57,974 bases of DNA from Gemmatimonadota bacterium (GTDB lineage Bacteria > Gemmatimonadota > Gemmatimonadetes > Gemmatimonadales > Gemmatimonadaceae): positions 1 to 57,974 of the forward strand of contig JAIOPJ010000020.1 in NCBI GenBank assembly GCA_021413975.1, written 5' to 3'. Position 1 is the first letter of the stretch, and each line of letters begins with the position of its first letter. Made by a program: the position numbers and the translations under genes. The notes beneath the pieces were generated by a model. It was not told the DNA's origin. It worked only from the letters and a program-made list of their open reading frames with translations, and made no database searches. Shown piece after piece: positions 9,486 through 18,857 of this stretch.

Positions 9486-9591
9486 CTCGACTGGCAGGGG
9501 GCGTGAAGCGGCGAAGGCAGGTCGAGAATGACTCTCCGCGGCTCACGGGGGCAACGGCCGCTGTCACGGTGTGCAGCGGCCCGGGAGTCCC

Positions 9592-11475
9592 CTACCACGC
9601 GATCCCGTGATCCTCCCCGAAGTTGCTCGCCGCACCCCAGAGCGACCCATGCGCGCGGTCCACCCAGATCGCCGTGATCGGCCCCGAGGTCCACCGCGCG
9701 AACTCGGCCTGGTAGCCGCGCCGAGCGAGGTCGGCCCGCACCCAGTCGGGCACCCGCTCGTTGAGCTGGATGCGCCCCGGCCGCGCCTCATGCGCACCGA
9801 AGCTCGATCGCATCTGGTAGCTGTGGAACCCCGGATGCTCGGCCGCCTGCTGCACCGTCTGCCCGAACTCGACCATCGCCAGGAAGAACTGCAGCAGGTC
9901 CTGGTCCTGCGTGTCGCCGCCCTGCACCGAGAAGGCCATCCAGGGTTCGCCGTCCTTGAGCGCGATCGTCGGCGTGAGCGTGACGCGCGGGCGCTTCCCC
10001 GGCTCGATCACGTTGAATGGCCCGTCCTCGGCGCGCGTGACGAATGACTGCGCGCGCTGCGAGAGCCCGATCCCGGTGCGGCCCGCGATCACCGCCGGCA
10101 CCCAGCCGCCGCTCGGCGTGATCGACACCAGCCAGCCGTTCTTGTCGGCGGCCTGGATGCTCGTGGTGCCGCGCGTGAACGCGTCGAGGAAGGTCGCGTC
10201 GTCGGAGGGCTGCGGGGTGCGCACGCGCGACGAGGTGTCGGGGCGAGGTCCGGTGGTCGACCACTGCGCCAGGAGCGAGGTGAAGGGATTCGTGCCGTTC
10301 TGGAACGGATACGGATCGCCCGGCCTCACCGACGCGTCGTTGCGGTCCATGCTCATCATGCCCCAGCGCTGCTTGGCGTACGCCTTGCTCAGCAGGCCGG
10401 CCGCGGGCTCCTCGGGCGCGAAGTAGGGATCGCCGTAGTAGAAGTCGCGGTCGGCGAAGGCGAGGTTCATCGCCTGGTACACGGTGTGGATGTACTGTGC
10501 GCTGTTGTAGCCCATCCCCTTCAGGTCCGCGTTCTCGAGGATGTTGAGCGCCTGCAGCAACGCCGGCCCCTGTTGCCAGAACGGGAGCTTGTACACGGTC
10601 ACGCCGCGGTACGTCGTGGAGACGGGCTCCTCGATCCGCACGCGCCAGTTCGCGAGGTCCGAGCGCGTGAAGAGTCCGCCCTCCTCCTGCACCGCGCGCA
10701 CGATCTCCTCGGCGATGTCGCCCTTGTAGAAGCGATCCTGCGCGGCGTAGATCGCTTCCTTGCGCGACTTCCTGGCGCGCAACGCGGCACGTTCGGCCTC
10801 GATCAGCTTGCGGAAGGTCGCGGCGAGATCGGCCTGCTTGAAGATCTCCCCCGCCTGCGGCGCCTCACGTGCCGCGCCCGGATGCGTGAGGAAGACGGCC
10901 GGCGAGTACTTCCAGCCCTTGATGCGACCCTTGTTGCTCTCGATGGTGTTGGCGAGCTGGGCTTCCATGGGGTAGCCCTCCGCCGCCATCTGCAACGCCG
11001 GCGTGAGCACCTGCTCGAGCGACATCGTCCCGTACTCGGCGAGCATGGTCATGAGCCCGCCGGGAGTCCCGGGCGTGACCGCCGCCAGTGGGCCGAACTC
11101 GGGCGGGAACTCCATGCCGCGACTGCGATAGAACTCGGCCGTCGCCCCCGAGGGCGCCACGCCGAGCGCGTTGATGCCGATGACCTTCTTGAGTACCGGG
11201 TCGTAGATGAGCGCCTGTGTCTCGCCGCCGCAGGCGAGCGTGTCCCACATGGTGCAGACGGCGGCGAGCATGGCGGCGGCGGCGTCGACGGCGTTGCCGC
11301 CCTGCTGGAAGATCATCGCGCCGGCGGTGGCGCCGAGTGGCTTGCCGGTGACGGCGATCCAGTGCGAGCCGTGGAGCTGGGGCTTCTCGGTGCGCTGGGC
11401 GGCGGCGCCCGAGCTGAGCGCGGCGCTGGCGAGCGTGAAAGCGAGCAGGCGGACGACCGGAGTCGGGAGGCGCAT
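9592..11475 (-). CDS. Secreted gamma-glutamyltransferase family protein
   Basis: Ntn-hydrolase that would cleave and transfer gamma-glutamyl groups, for example from glutathione, in the periplasm. 627 aa. A signal peptide (MRLPTPVVRLLAFTLA..., cleavage after GAAA) precedes the mature protein. The large-subunit region has GGNAVDAAAAMLAAV and CGGETQALIYD, and the expected autocleavage/nucleophile threonine is the first Thr of GTTSIQAADKNG, at residue 437, leaving a 191-residue small subunit. The start at 11475 is chosen for the signal peptide; the open frame upstream lacks one. Single-gene unit, 106 bp from the glycan operon. Acylase or cephalosporin-type specificity cannot be excluded. Confidence 0.88.
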   Translation of the reverse strand: MRLPTPVVRLLAFTLASAALSSGAAAQRTEKPQLHGSHWIAVTGKPLGATAGAMIFQQGGNAVDAAAAMLAAVCTMWDTLACGGETQALIYDPVLKKVIGINALGVAPSGATAEFYRSRGMEFPPEFGPLAAVTPGTPGGLMTMLAEYGTMSLEQVLTPALQMAAEGYPMEAQLANTIESNKGRIKGWKYSPAVFLTHPGAAREAPQAGEIFKQADLAATFRKLIEAERAALRARKSRKEAIYAAQDRFYKGDIAEEIVRAVQEEGGLFTRSDLANWRVRIEEPVSTTYRGVTVYKLPFWQQGPALLQALNILENADLKGMGYNSAQYIHTVYQAMNLAFADRDFYYGDPYFAPEEPAAGLLSKAYAKQRWGMMSMDRNDASVRPGDPYPFQNGTNPFTSLLAQWSTTGPRPDTSSRVRTPQPSDDATFLDAFTRGTTSIQAADKNGWLVSITPSGGWVPAVIAGRTGIGLSQRAQSFVTRAEDGPFNVIEPGKRPRVTLTPTIALKDGEPWMAFSVQGGDTQDQDLLQFFLAMVEFGQTVQQAAEHPGFHSYQMRSSFGAHEARPGRIQLNERVPDWVRADLARRGYQAEFARWTSGPITAIWVDRAHGSLWGAASNFGEDHGIAW

Positions 11476-11581
11476 GGCAGTGGGATTTGGGTGCAGTGGG
11501 AAGATGCACTCGCCCCCGGTCCCGAGCCACGGCGTCGCAGGGCCCGTCGGCGCTGTGCGGGGCTCCCCGACCTGAGCAGGT

Positions 11582-11608
11582 GGCAATCCCTATGGCCACG
11601 GGGTTGCC
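11582..11608 (+). promoter_or_regulatory. Inverted repeat just upstream of the ABC ATPase start
   Basis: The sequence shows 9-nt arms, GGCAATCCC and GGGGTTGCC, around a 9-nt loop; they pair except for one G-T position. It ends 19 bp before the ATG at 11628, within the 152-bp gap that divides the divergent gamma-glutamyltransferase and ABC transporter genes. It may be an operator or an mRNA 5' hairpin. There is no T-run, so a terminator is unlikely. No regulator gene lies next to it. Confidence 0.35.
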
Positions 11609-11627
11609 GCGACCCTAGCTATGACGC

Positions 11628-12353
11628 ATGAGCCCGACTCCGCTCTTCCACGCGCGCGGCCTCGCCAAGGTCTACCGCATGGGTCAGGTGGAGGTGCCTG
11701 CCCTGCGCGGCGTGGACCTCGACCTCTTCCCGGGGGAGTTCGTGGTCATCCTCGGTCCCTCCGGCAGCGGCAAGTCGACGCTGCTCAACATCCTCGGCGG
11801 GCTCGACGCGCCGACGGCCGGATCGGTGCAGTTCAAGGACCACCAGCTCACGGAGGCGAGCGAGACGGAGCTCACGCGCTACCGTCGCGAGCATGTCGGC
11901 TTCGTCTTCCAGTTCTACAACCTCATCCCGAGCCTCACGGCGCTCGAGAACGTCTCGCTGGTGACGGCGCTCGCGGACTCGACGCCGGGCATGAAGCCGG
12001 CCGATCCGGCGGAGACCCTCCGTCTCGTGGGACTCGGCGACCGGCTCGACAACTTCCCCGCCCAGCTCTCGGGCGGCGAACAGCAACGGGTGGCGATCGC
12101 GCGCGCCGTCGCCAAGCGTCCCGACGTGCTGCTCTGCGACGAACCCACGGGCGCGCTCGACGTCGAGACCGGGAAGCTCGTTCTCGCCGCCCTCCAGCGT
12201 GCCAACCGCGAGCTGGGCACGCTCACGGTGATCATCACGCACAACGCCTCGGTCGCCGGCATGGCCGACCGCGTCCTGCGCCTGCGCAACGGTGCGATCG
12301 CGAGCGACGAGCGCAACTCCACGCCGGTCGCGCCCGACGCGCTCTCCTGGTGA
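11628..12353 (+). CDS. ABC transporter ATP-binding protein (LolD/MacB-type)
   Basis: ATPase of 241 aa that would drive the FtsX-type permease encoded next. Walker A is GPSGSGKST, the Q-loop is [10 protein letters not shown], the signature is [14 protein letters not shown], and Walker B is [12 protein letters not shown], a set typical of the MacB/LolD/FtsE subfamily. The switch histidine is in VIITHNASV. First gene of a three-gene set with permease and HlyD-type adaptor. An ATG 7 bp upstream lies in another frame. This subfamily usually powers mechanotransmission across the envelope rather than import. Confidence 0.9.
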   Translation: MSPTPLFHARGLAKVYRMGQVEVPALRGVDLDLFPGEFVVILGPSGSGKSTLLNILGGLDAPTAGSVQFKDHQLTEASETELTRYRREHVGFVFQFYNLIPSLTALENVSLVTALADSTPGMKPADPAETLRLVGLGDRLDNFPAQLSGGEQQRVAIARAVAKRPDVLLCDEPTGALDVETGKLVLAALQRANRELGTLTVIITHNASVAGMADRVLRLRNGAIASDERNSTPVAPDALSW

Positions 12354-12386
12354 CCCCATGCGAGTCCTTCGTCGCGAGGTGACCGC

Positions 12387-14759
12387 ATGATCCGCCGACT
12401 CCTCGATCGGAAGCTGCGACGCGACCTGCGGTCGCACCTCGGCTCGCTCGTCGCGATCGCGATCGTCGTCGCGTGTGGCGTGGCGGCGTTCGTCGCCGAG
12501 CGTTCGGTGTCGCGCGTGCTCTCGGCGGCGCAGGCCGACTACTACGTGCAGGTGCGCTTCCCCGACCTCTTCGCGCACGTGCGCCGCGCGCCCGATGCGG
12601 CAGTCGAGCGCCTGAAGGCCGTGCGCGGGATCGCACGGCTCGAGACCCGTACCACCGGCGAGGTGGTGCTGCGACTCCCCGGGCTCCGCGAGCCCGCGTC
12701 CGCGCTGATCGTGGGCACGAGGACACCCGCGAGCGCGACGCTCAATCACGTCGTGCTGAGCGCCGGCCGCCGTCCGTTCGACGGTGAACGCGACGCCGCG
12801 ATCGTGAGCCAGGGGTTCGCCACCGCCAACGCGATCGTGGTCGGCGACACCCTCGGCGCGGTCATCGGCGACCGGTGGCGCACGTTGCGGGTGGTGGGGA
12901 TCGGCGTGACCGCCGAGTTCGTCTACGAACTCCGCGCCGGAGAGATGCTCCCGGACCCCCGACGGTACGGCGTCATCTGGCTCGACGCGGACGCGGCGGC
13001 CGACGCGCTCGGCTACACCGGCGCGTGGAACGACCTCGCCGTCTCGCTCGCGCCCGACGCCGACACCCTGGCGGTGATCGACGCGCTCGACGCCGAGCTG
13101 GCCCGCTTCGGTTCGCTCGGCGCCTACGGTCGCTCGCGTCACGCGTCGCACCTTTTCGTCACCGAGGAGATCCGGCAGAACCAGACCTTCGCGCTCGTGC
13201 TGCCGGCGATCCTCCTCGGGGTGGCCGCCTTCCTCGTGCACCTCGTGCTCGGGCGTGTGGTCACGCAGCAGCGTGATCAGGTCGGGACGCTCAAGGCCTT
13301 CGGCTTCCCGCCGTCGGCGCTCGTGCGCCACTACGCGCTGTTCGCGCTCGTGCCCGTGCTCGCCGGCACCGTCCTTGGCGCCGGGCTCGGGCTCTGGCTC
13401 GCCCGCGGACTCACCGGCATCTACGAGGCCTTCTTCCGCTTCCCGTCGCTGCAGGTGGGGATCTACCCGATCGAGATCGTCATGGCCGCGGTCATCGCCG
13501 TCGCCTCGGGGCTCGCCGGCGCGCTGGGCGCCCTGCGACGGTTGCTGACGCTCCCCGCGGCGCAGGCGATGCGGCCCGAGGCACCGGCGGCCTATGCGCA
13601 TGGGCTCACCGATCGGCTGCTCGCCGGGCGGATCCGTTCCCCGGTCGCGCGCATGATCGTGCGAGGACTCGCGCATCAGCCGGTGCGCACCGTCCTCGGC
13701 GCGGTCGGCATCGGCCTCGGTGCCGCGGTGGTGGTCGGCGGCACCTTCGGATTCGATGCCGTGGACCGGATGCGCGAGATCATGTTCTCGCGCTCCTCCC
13801 ACGCCGACGTGAATCTGGTGCTCGCCGAGGCGCAGGGGATCGGGGTGCTCGACGCGATCGCGGCGATGCCGGGCGTGACGCGCGTGGAGCCGGTGCGCGA
13901 GGTCGCCGTGCGCGTGCGTCATGGACACCTGAGCCGTCAGACCGCGCTCACGGGTGTCGAACCCGATGCCCAACTCCGCCGCATCGTGGACCTCGAGGCG
14001 CGCATCATGACCATCGCCGATGATGGCCTGACGCTCGGTGCGAGCCTCGGTCGCGCGCTCTCGGCCGGCGTTGGCGACACGGTGGACATCGAGTTCCTCG
14101 ACGGCCGCGCGCGTCGCGTCTCTCTCCGCGTCGCCGCGACCGTCGCCGACATCGCCGGACTCGGCGCGTATGTGCCGGCGAGCAGGCTTCCCGCGCTGGT
14201 CGGCGTCGGTGACCTCGTCACCGGTGCCGATCTGGCGGTGCACCCCGATTCGGTCGACGCGCTCTACGACGAACTCGCCCACGCCCCGGCCGTGCGCGCG
14301 GTCAACGTCAAGAAGGCGATGCGCAGCGCCTTCGACGCCACCTTGCGACAGAACTTCCTCATCGTCCTCGTCACGCTCGTGGTCTTCGCGTCGGTGCTCT
14401 CGGCGGGCACGGTCTACAATGCCGGGCGCGTCACGCTCTCGGAGCGCGCGCGGGACCTCGCGAGCCTCCGCGTGCTCGGCTTCACGCGCGGCGAGGTCGC
14501 GCGCATGCTCTTCGGCGAACTCGCCGTGCTCGCGGCGGTGGGGCTGCCGTTCGGTCTTCTCGTGGGCGTCGGCTTCACCGCCGCGACGGTCGCGGCGTTC
14601 GGGAACACCGAACTCTTCCGGCTGCCGCTCGTGATCGGCCCGCGCAGCCTGGCCGCCGGGTTCCTGCTGCCACTCATCGCCGGCATCGTCGCCGCGGTGC
14701 CACTCAAGAAGACACTCGATCGACTCGATCTCATCAGCGTCCTCAAGACCAGGGAATGA
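12387..14759 (+). CDS. FtsX-type ABC transporter permease with duplicated FtsX domain
   Basis: Inner-membrane permease of 790 aa. After the first helix (about residues 20-40) comes a periplasmic domain, then a three-helix FtsX block (about 270-390), another helix (about 440-465), a second periplasmic domain, and a second FtsX block (about 655-785). This ten-helix-type duplicated layout resembles LolE/YbbP-like permeases rather than the single-FtsX MacB. It lies 33 bp after the ATPase and overlaps the adaptor gene by 4 nt (ATGA). The combination with an HlyD adaptor suggests a DevBCA-like export system; the substrate is not readable. Confidence 0.88.
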   Translation: MIRRLLDRKLRRDLRSHLGSLVAIAIVVACGVAAFVAERSVSRVLSAAQADYYVQVRFPDLFAHVRRAPDAAVERLKAVRGIARLETRTTGEVVLRLPGLREPASALIVGTRTPASATLNHVVLSAGRRPFDGERDAAIVSQGFATANAIVVGDTLGAVIGDRWRTLRVVGIGVTAEFVYELRAGEMLPDPRRYGVIWLDADAAADALGYTGAWNDLAVSLAPDADTLAVIDALDAELARFGSLGAYGRSRHASHLFVTEEIRQNQTFALVLPAILLGVAAFLVHLVLGRVVTQQRDQVGTLKAFGFPPSALVRHYALFALVPVLAGTVLGAGLGLWLARGLTGIYEAFFRFPSLQVGIYPIEIVMAAVIAVASGLAGALGALRRLLTLPAAQAMRPEAPAAYAHGLTDRLLAGRIRSPVARMIVRGLAHQPVRTVLGAVGIGLGAAVVVGGTFGFDAVDRMREIMFSRSSHADVNLVLAEAQGIGVLDAIAAMPGVTRVEPVREVAVRVRHGHLSRQTALTGVEPDAQLRRIVDLEARIMTIADDGLTLGASLGRALSAGVGDTVDIEFLDGRARRVSLRVAATVADIAGLGAYVPASRLPALVGVGDLVTGADLAVHPDSVDALYDELAHAPAVRAVNVKKAMRSAFDATLRQNFLIVLVTLVVFASVLSAGTVYNAGRVTLSERARDLASLRVLGFTRGEVARMLFGELAVLAAVGLPFGLLVGVGFTAATVAAFGNTELFRLPLVIGPRSLAAGFLLPLIAGIVAAVPLKKTLDRLDLISVLKTRE

Positions 14760-15907
14760 CCATGCGAACGCGCCTTCGTTGGCTCATCTTCGTCGGAACC
14801 GCCGGCCTCGTGGTCGCGGCGCTCTGGTGGCGGACCTCGCGCATGGCGACGTCCGTGGAGACCGCGCTCGTGGTGCGCGGCACGTTCGAGGAGTCGCTCG
14901 TCGAGGACGGCCGCACCCGCGTCCGGTGGCATGTCGACGTGACCGCTCCTGTCGCGGGCGAGTGGAATCCGGCCGCGCTGCGCGTGGGCGACCGCGTGAC
15001 GGCGGGGCGCGAGCTCGGCACGCTCACCGCCGCGTTGGCCGATCCCGCCAGCCAGCGGCAGGTCGCCGCCGAACTCGGCGTGGCCGAAGCGACGCTGACC
15101 GCCGCGCGCGCAGCGGAGGCGGCGGCGCTCGCCGCCGAGTCGGAGGCCGCTCGCGCACTCGGGCGCGCCGAACGGCTCGGAACCGCAGGCGGCGTCGCCG
15201 ATGAGGAGCTCGACCGCATCCGCACCATCGCGGTGTCACGCCAGCGCGAGCGCGAGGCCGCGCGCGCGCGTGTGACTGCCGCCGAGTTCGGGCGCGACGC
15301 CGCGCGCGCGCGACTGCCCGGGGGCGGAGGGATCGTGCGGGTGAACGCACCGGGGGTGGGCGTGGTGCTGCGCGTGGACGAGGAGCATCCGCGCGTGGTG
15401 CCTGCGGGCACACCGCTCCTGATGATCGGAGCGCTCGGCGCCCTCGAGGTCGTGGTGGACGTGCTGAGCACCGATGCCGCGCGCATCGGCGTGGGCGTGC
15501 CCCTGCGTGTGCTCGTCGGCACCGACACGGCGCGCGGACGCGTGCTTCGGGTGGAGCCGGTGGCGCACACGGTGCGCTCGGCGCTCGGCGTGGATGAACA
15601 GCGTGTGTCGGTGATCGGGGCGCTCGACGACTCGACCGCGCGGCTGGGGCACGACTTCGAGGTGCGGACTCGGATCGTGCTCGGGACGAGACCGGGCGTG
15701 TTGATCGTGCCGTCAGGGGCACTCGTGCGTGACGGTGACGCCTGGTCGGTCTTCGTGGTCGACGAATCGCGGCGGGTGCATGCGAGCCGAGTGACGCTGC
15801 TGGCGCGTGGTTCTGACACTGCGGCGATCGAGGGGCTTGCCGAGGGGGCGCGGGTGGTGGTGTATCCGCCCGAGGCGATATCCGGGGGGGCGCGCGTGTC
15901 GTGGTGA
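14756..15907 (+). CDS. HlyD/MFP-family periplasmic adaptor
   Basis: Membrane-fusion adaptor of 383 aa linking the ABC permease to the outer membrane. An N-terminal anchor helix (residues about 8-24) is followed by a lipoyl-type half (VTAPVAGEW), an Ala/Arg/Glu-rich coiled-coil hairpin (about residues 100-190), the second lipoyl half (VNAPGVGVVLRV), and a beta-barrel/membrane-proximal C-terminal region. It overlaps the permease stop by 4 nt, making a three-gene operon. No outer-membrane TolC-type gene is beside it, so it may recruit one encoded elsewhere; the TolC-like gene at 48414 belongs to the copper system. Confidence 0.86.
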   Translation: MTMRTRLRWLIFVGTAGLVVAALWWRTSRMATSVETALVVRGTFEESLVEDGRTRVRWHVDVTAPVAGEWNPAALRVGDRVTAGRELGTLTAALADPASQRQVAAELGVAEATLTAARAAEAAALAAESEAARALGRAERLGTAGGVADEELDRIRTIAVSRQREREAARARVTAAEFGRDAARARLPGGGGIVRVNAPGVGVVLRVDEEHPRVVPAGTPLLMIGALGALEVVVDVLSTDAARIGVGVPLRVLVGTDTARGRVLRVEPVAHTVRSALGVDEQRVSVIGALDDSTARLGHDFEVRTRIVLGTRPGVLIVPSGALVRDGDAWSVFVVDESRRVHASRVTLLARGSDTAAIEGLAEGARVVVYPPEAISGGARVSW

Positions 15908-15921
15908 GGCGCGCGCGACCC

Positions 15922-17193
15922 TCAGCCGCCCGCCAGCGTCCGGATCGCTTCCACGAACAGGTCCACCTCGTCGAGCTTGGTGAACACGTTCGGCGTGACG
16001 CGGATGCACTCGAACTCGCCGGCCACGAATCGCGGCCGCACATGGATCCGCCAGCGCCGCTGCAGCTCGTCGGTGAGCTTCTGCGCCCCGACGTTCTCCG
16101 ATGACATGGCGCCGAGTGCGCATGCCTGTGTCGGGTCGAAGCTCGTGAGCAGCTTCACGCCCTCCACCGACTCCACTCCACGCATCCACCGCTCGCGCAG
16201 GTAGCGCAGTCGCTCGGCCTTCCGCTCGGCGCCGATCTCCTCGTGGAACGCGAGCGCGTCGCTGAGCGCCGTGCGCAGCGCGATCGGATACGTGCCGATC
16301 GCCTCGAACTTCCGGATGTCGTCGTCCTGCGTGGCATCGGCGGCGAGCAGCGGCCAGATGCGACGGATGTGCTCCTTGCGGACATAGAGCAGTCCGTTCC
16401 CCACCGGTGCGCAGAGCCACTTGTGCAGACTCGACCCGTAAACGTCGCATCCGAGGTCGGCGGCGGTGAAGGGGAAGTGCGCGAAGGTGTGTCCGCCGTC
16501 CACGATCGTGAGGATCCCGCGCCGGCGCGCCTCGTCGCAGATCCGCTTCACCGGGAAGATCTGCCCGGTGGTGTACGTCATGTGGCAGATGTGGATCACC
16601 TTCGTCCGCGCGGTCACGGCGGAGAGGACGCGCTCGTACAGCGTGTCCATCGACGGAGGCGGAACGGGAAAGCTCACGAGCTTGAGCACCACGCCGTCGC
16701 GCCGTTCGCGCTGCCGCCAAGCGGTGATCATGCGCGGATAGTCCTGCGTGGTGCTGACGATCTCGTCGCCGCGGCTGAGCGGGAGTCCCATCTGCGCGAT
16801 CTGCAGCGACTCGCTGGTGTTGCGAGTGATCGCGAGCTCCTCGACGCTGCACCCCAACGTCGCGGCGAGACGGCGACGCACCAGCTCGACCTCGGGATAC
16901 AGCAGTTCGTCCACGTAATACGACGGGCTCATGTTGGTGAGCGTCCAGTAGCGCCGCATGGCGTCGGCGACGACGCGCGGCGCGGGACTCACGCTTCCCG
17001 AGTTGAGGTTCACATGGTTGGCGTCGATCGTGAACGCTTGGCGCACGCGCAGCCAATACGACTCGTCCTCGGCGACCTCACGGGACGAGCGGCCAGCGAC
17101 GGCGCGGTTCGCCTCGCGCACGAGTGCGGCGGCGCCGGTGTCGAGGGCGAACGGGGTGCCGCCGAGGGCGGTCACGAATGAGCGGCGATCCAT
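15922..17193 (-). CDS. Class V-fold PLP-dependent aminotransferase/epimerase, probably Tat-exported
   Basis: PLP enzyme of 423 aa, related to isopenicillin-N-epimerase-like and cysteine-desulfurase-fold proteins. The N-terminus MDRRSFVTALGG is a twin-arginine-type signal ending near residue 25. PLP-site features are ITRNTSESLQI, the aspartate-containing IVDGGHTFAHF, and the Schiff-base lysine in SSLHKWLCAPVG. It lacks the active-site cysteine loop of SufS. The stop lies 14 bp from the convergent adaptor gene and the start is 51 bp downstream of the sufS stop on the same strand, so it might be read through from suf. Substrate unknown. Confidence 0.82.
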   Translation of the reverse strand: MDRRSFVTALGGTPFALDTGAAALVREANRAVAGRSSREVAEDESYWLRVRQAFTIDANHVNLNSGSVSPAPRVVADAMRRYWTLTNMSPSYYVDELLYPEVELVRRRLAATLGCSVEELAITRNTSESLQIAQMGLPLSRGDEIVSTTQDYPRMITAWRQRERRDGVVLKLVSFPVPPPSMDTLYERVLSAVTARTKVIHICHMTYTTGQIFPVKRICDEARRRGILTIVDGGHTFAHFPFTAADLGCDVYGSSLHKWLCAPVGNGLLYVRKEHIRRIWPLLAADATQDDDIRKFEAIGTYPIALRTALSDALAFHEEIGAERKAERLRYLRERWMRGVESVEGVKLLTSFDPTQACALGAMSSENVGAQKLTDELQRRWRIHVRPRFVAGEFECIRVTPNVFTKLDEVDLFVEAIRTLAGG

Positions 17194-17244
17194 CGACGTG
17201 AGAACGTAGCACCCGGCGCCGATGCTCGCACTACGTCGTCGGGC

Positions 17245-18507
17245 TCAGGCTCCCGCGAACCGCCCCTGCGCCCCCCGCACCGCCGCCACCAGCCGCGTCA
17301 CATCATCCGCCGTGCTATACACCCAGAACGACGCCCGCACCGTCGACTGCGCCCCGATCGCCCGCATGAGCGGCTGCGCGCAGTGGTGCCCCGCGCGCAC
17401 GCACACCCCCTCCACGTCGAGCGACGTCGCGATGTCATGCGGATGCACGTCAGCCACGCTGAAACTCACCACACCGCTGCGCCCGGCCGCGTCGGCCGTG
17501 CCGTAAAGGGTCAGACCGGGAACGGCACCGAGCGCGCGCATCGCCTCCGCCGTGAGCGCCACCTCGTGCGCCCGCACCGCATCCATCCCCAGCGCATCTA
17601 GATAGTCGCACGCCGCCGCGAGCCCGACCGCCGCTTCCACGTTCGGCGTCCCCGCCTCGAACTTGTGCGGGAGCACGTTCCAGGTGGTGTCATCGTCATT
17701 CACCCACTCGATCATGTCCCCGCCGAAGTGGTACGGCGGCATCGACTGCAGGATCGCGCGCCGCATCACCAGCGCGCCGCTCCCCATCGGCCCGCCCATC
17801 TTGTGGCCGCTGAACACATACGCGTCCACGCCCAGCGCGTCGACGTTCACTCGCAGGTGCGGCACCGCCTGCGCGCCATCGCACACGAGGAGCGCGCTCC
17901 CGGCCGCGCGCGCGATCCGCACGATCTCCCCCACCGGGTTGATCGTCCCCAGCGCATTCGACACCTGCCCGAACGCGACGACCTTCGTGCGCGCATCCAC
18001 CGACCGGGAGAGCAGGGCAAGGTCGATCCCGCCGCTCGCATCGAGTTCGCAGATCCGGAACTCCGCCCCCACCGCGATCGCCAGCTGCTGCCAGGGCACG
18101 AAGTTCGCGTGATGCTCCATCCGCGTCACGACGATGTTGTCCCCCGCCCGCACATTCGCACGCCCCCACGCCGAGCAGACGAGGTTGAGCGACTCGGTCG
18201 TGCCCCGCGTGAGGATCAGCGTATCGGCGTCGGCCACGCCGACGAACCTCGCCACGCGCACCCGAGCGTCGTGGTACGCCTGCGTCGCCTCGGCGGAGAG
18301 CGAGTACGCGCCCCGGTGCGGATTGGCGTTGATCGTGGTGTAGTACGCCCTGATCGCGTCGAGCACCACGCGCGGCTTCTGCGACGTGGCCGCCGAGTCG
18401 AGGTACACGAGGCCGGGCTTGCCCGCCAGCAACGGGAAGTCGCTGCGGGGTGCCAGGGAATGCGCGCCACCGTGGGCGCTGCCGTGCGCGTTGCCCGACG
18501 AACTCAT
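17245..18507 (-). CDS. sufS: Cysteine desulfurase SufS
   Basis: Takes sulfur from cysteine as an enzyme persulfide and passes it to SufU for Fe-S cluster building. 420 aa. It shows YLDSAATSQKP near the N-terminus, the histidine in MEHHANFVPW, the PLP lysine in FSGHKMGGPMGSG, and the group-II active-site cysteine C376 in RAGHHCAQP. The start at 18507 overlaps the Rieske gene stop (ATGA); the frame is open upstream but that part is antisense-like. An unusual His-containing leader (AHGSAHGGAH) precedes the conserved domain. Last gene of the suf operon. Confidence 0.94.
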   Translation of the reverse strand: MSSSGNAHGSAHGGAHSLAPRSDFPLLAGKPGLVYLDSAATSQKPRVVLDAIRAYYTTINANPHRGAYSLSAEATQAYHDARVRVARFVGVADADTLILTRGTTESLNLVCSAWGRANVRAGDNIVVTRMEHHANFVPWQQLAIAVGAEFRICELDASGGIDLALLSRSVDARTKVVAFGQVSNALGTINPVGEIVRIARAAGSALLVCDGAQAVPHLRVNVDALGVDAYVFSGHKMGGPMGSGALVMRRAILQSMPPYHFGGDMIEWVNDDDTTWNVLPHKFEAGTPNVEAAVGLAAACDYLDALGMDAVRAHEVALTAEAMRALGAVPGLTLYGTADAAGRSGVVSFSVADVHPHDIATSLDVEGVCVRAGHHCAQPLMRAIGAQSTVRASFWVYSTADDVTRLVAAVRGAQGRFAGA

Positions 18508-18857
18508 CGCGCCCTCCGCACCCAGATCCCGCCGTCGCGCTCCTCCACCTCGTAGCGCACGAGTGGGTCCTCCGCCGGCCCGCGCAGCACCGCGCCGGTG
18601 CGGCAGTCGAACCGCGCACCATGCCAGCAGCACTCCAGTTCGCCATTCGGGTAGAGCGTCCCCTCCGAGAGCGGGAACTCGGCGTGCGGGCAGCTGTCCT
18701 TCACCACGAAGAGCGTGCGCTCGTGACGGCCCACGCAGAGCGCGGTGCCGTTGGGGTGCTTGGCCTGCATCACCGAACCCGCCGCGACGTCGGCAGCGGA
18801 GAGGCCCGCGACGAGCGCGAAGCTCTCGCCGGCCGGTGACGCGCCCGCTGCGGTCAC
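18504..18857 (-). CDS. Rieske-type [2Fe-2S] ferredoxin in the suf operon
   Basis: Small soluble Rieske protein of 117 aa resembling the ferredoxin subunits of ring-hydroxylating dioxygenases. Cluster ligands are C56-P-H58 and C76-C-W-H79, the CxH-17-CxxH spacing of the family. It overlaps sufU by 4 nt (GTGA start) and sufS by 4 nt, so it is certainly co-translated with them. No oxygenase gene is near, so it probably serves cluster assembly, for example as an electron donor; this role is inferred from position. Rieske ferredoxins are also seen in suf operons of Actinobacteria. Confidence 0.9.
   Translation of the reverse strand: MTAAGASPAGESFALVAGLSAADVAAGSVMQAKHPNGTALCVGRHERTLFVVKDSCPHAEFPLSEGTLYPNGELECCWHGARFDCRTGAVLRGPAEDPLVRYEVEERDGGIWVRRAR

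Noticed and set aside
11619..14282. 887-codon open frame antisense to the ABC ATPase and permease
   Set aside because: Same cause; low-complexity charged product and the sense strand has Walker motifs and FtsX helices.
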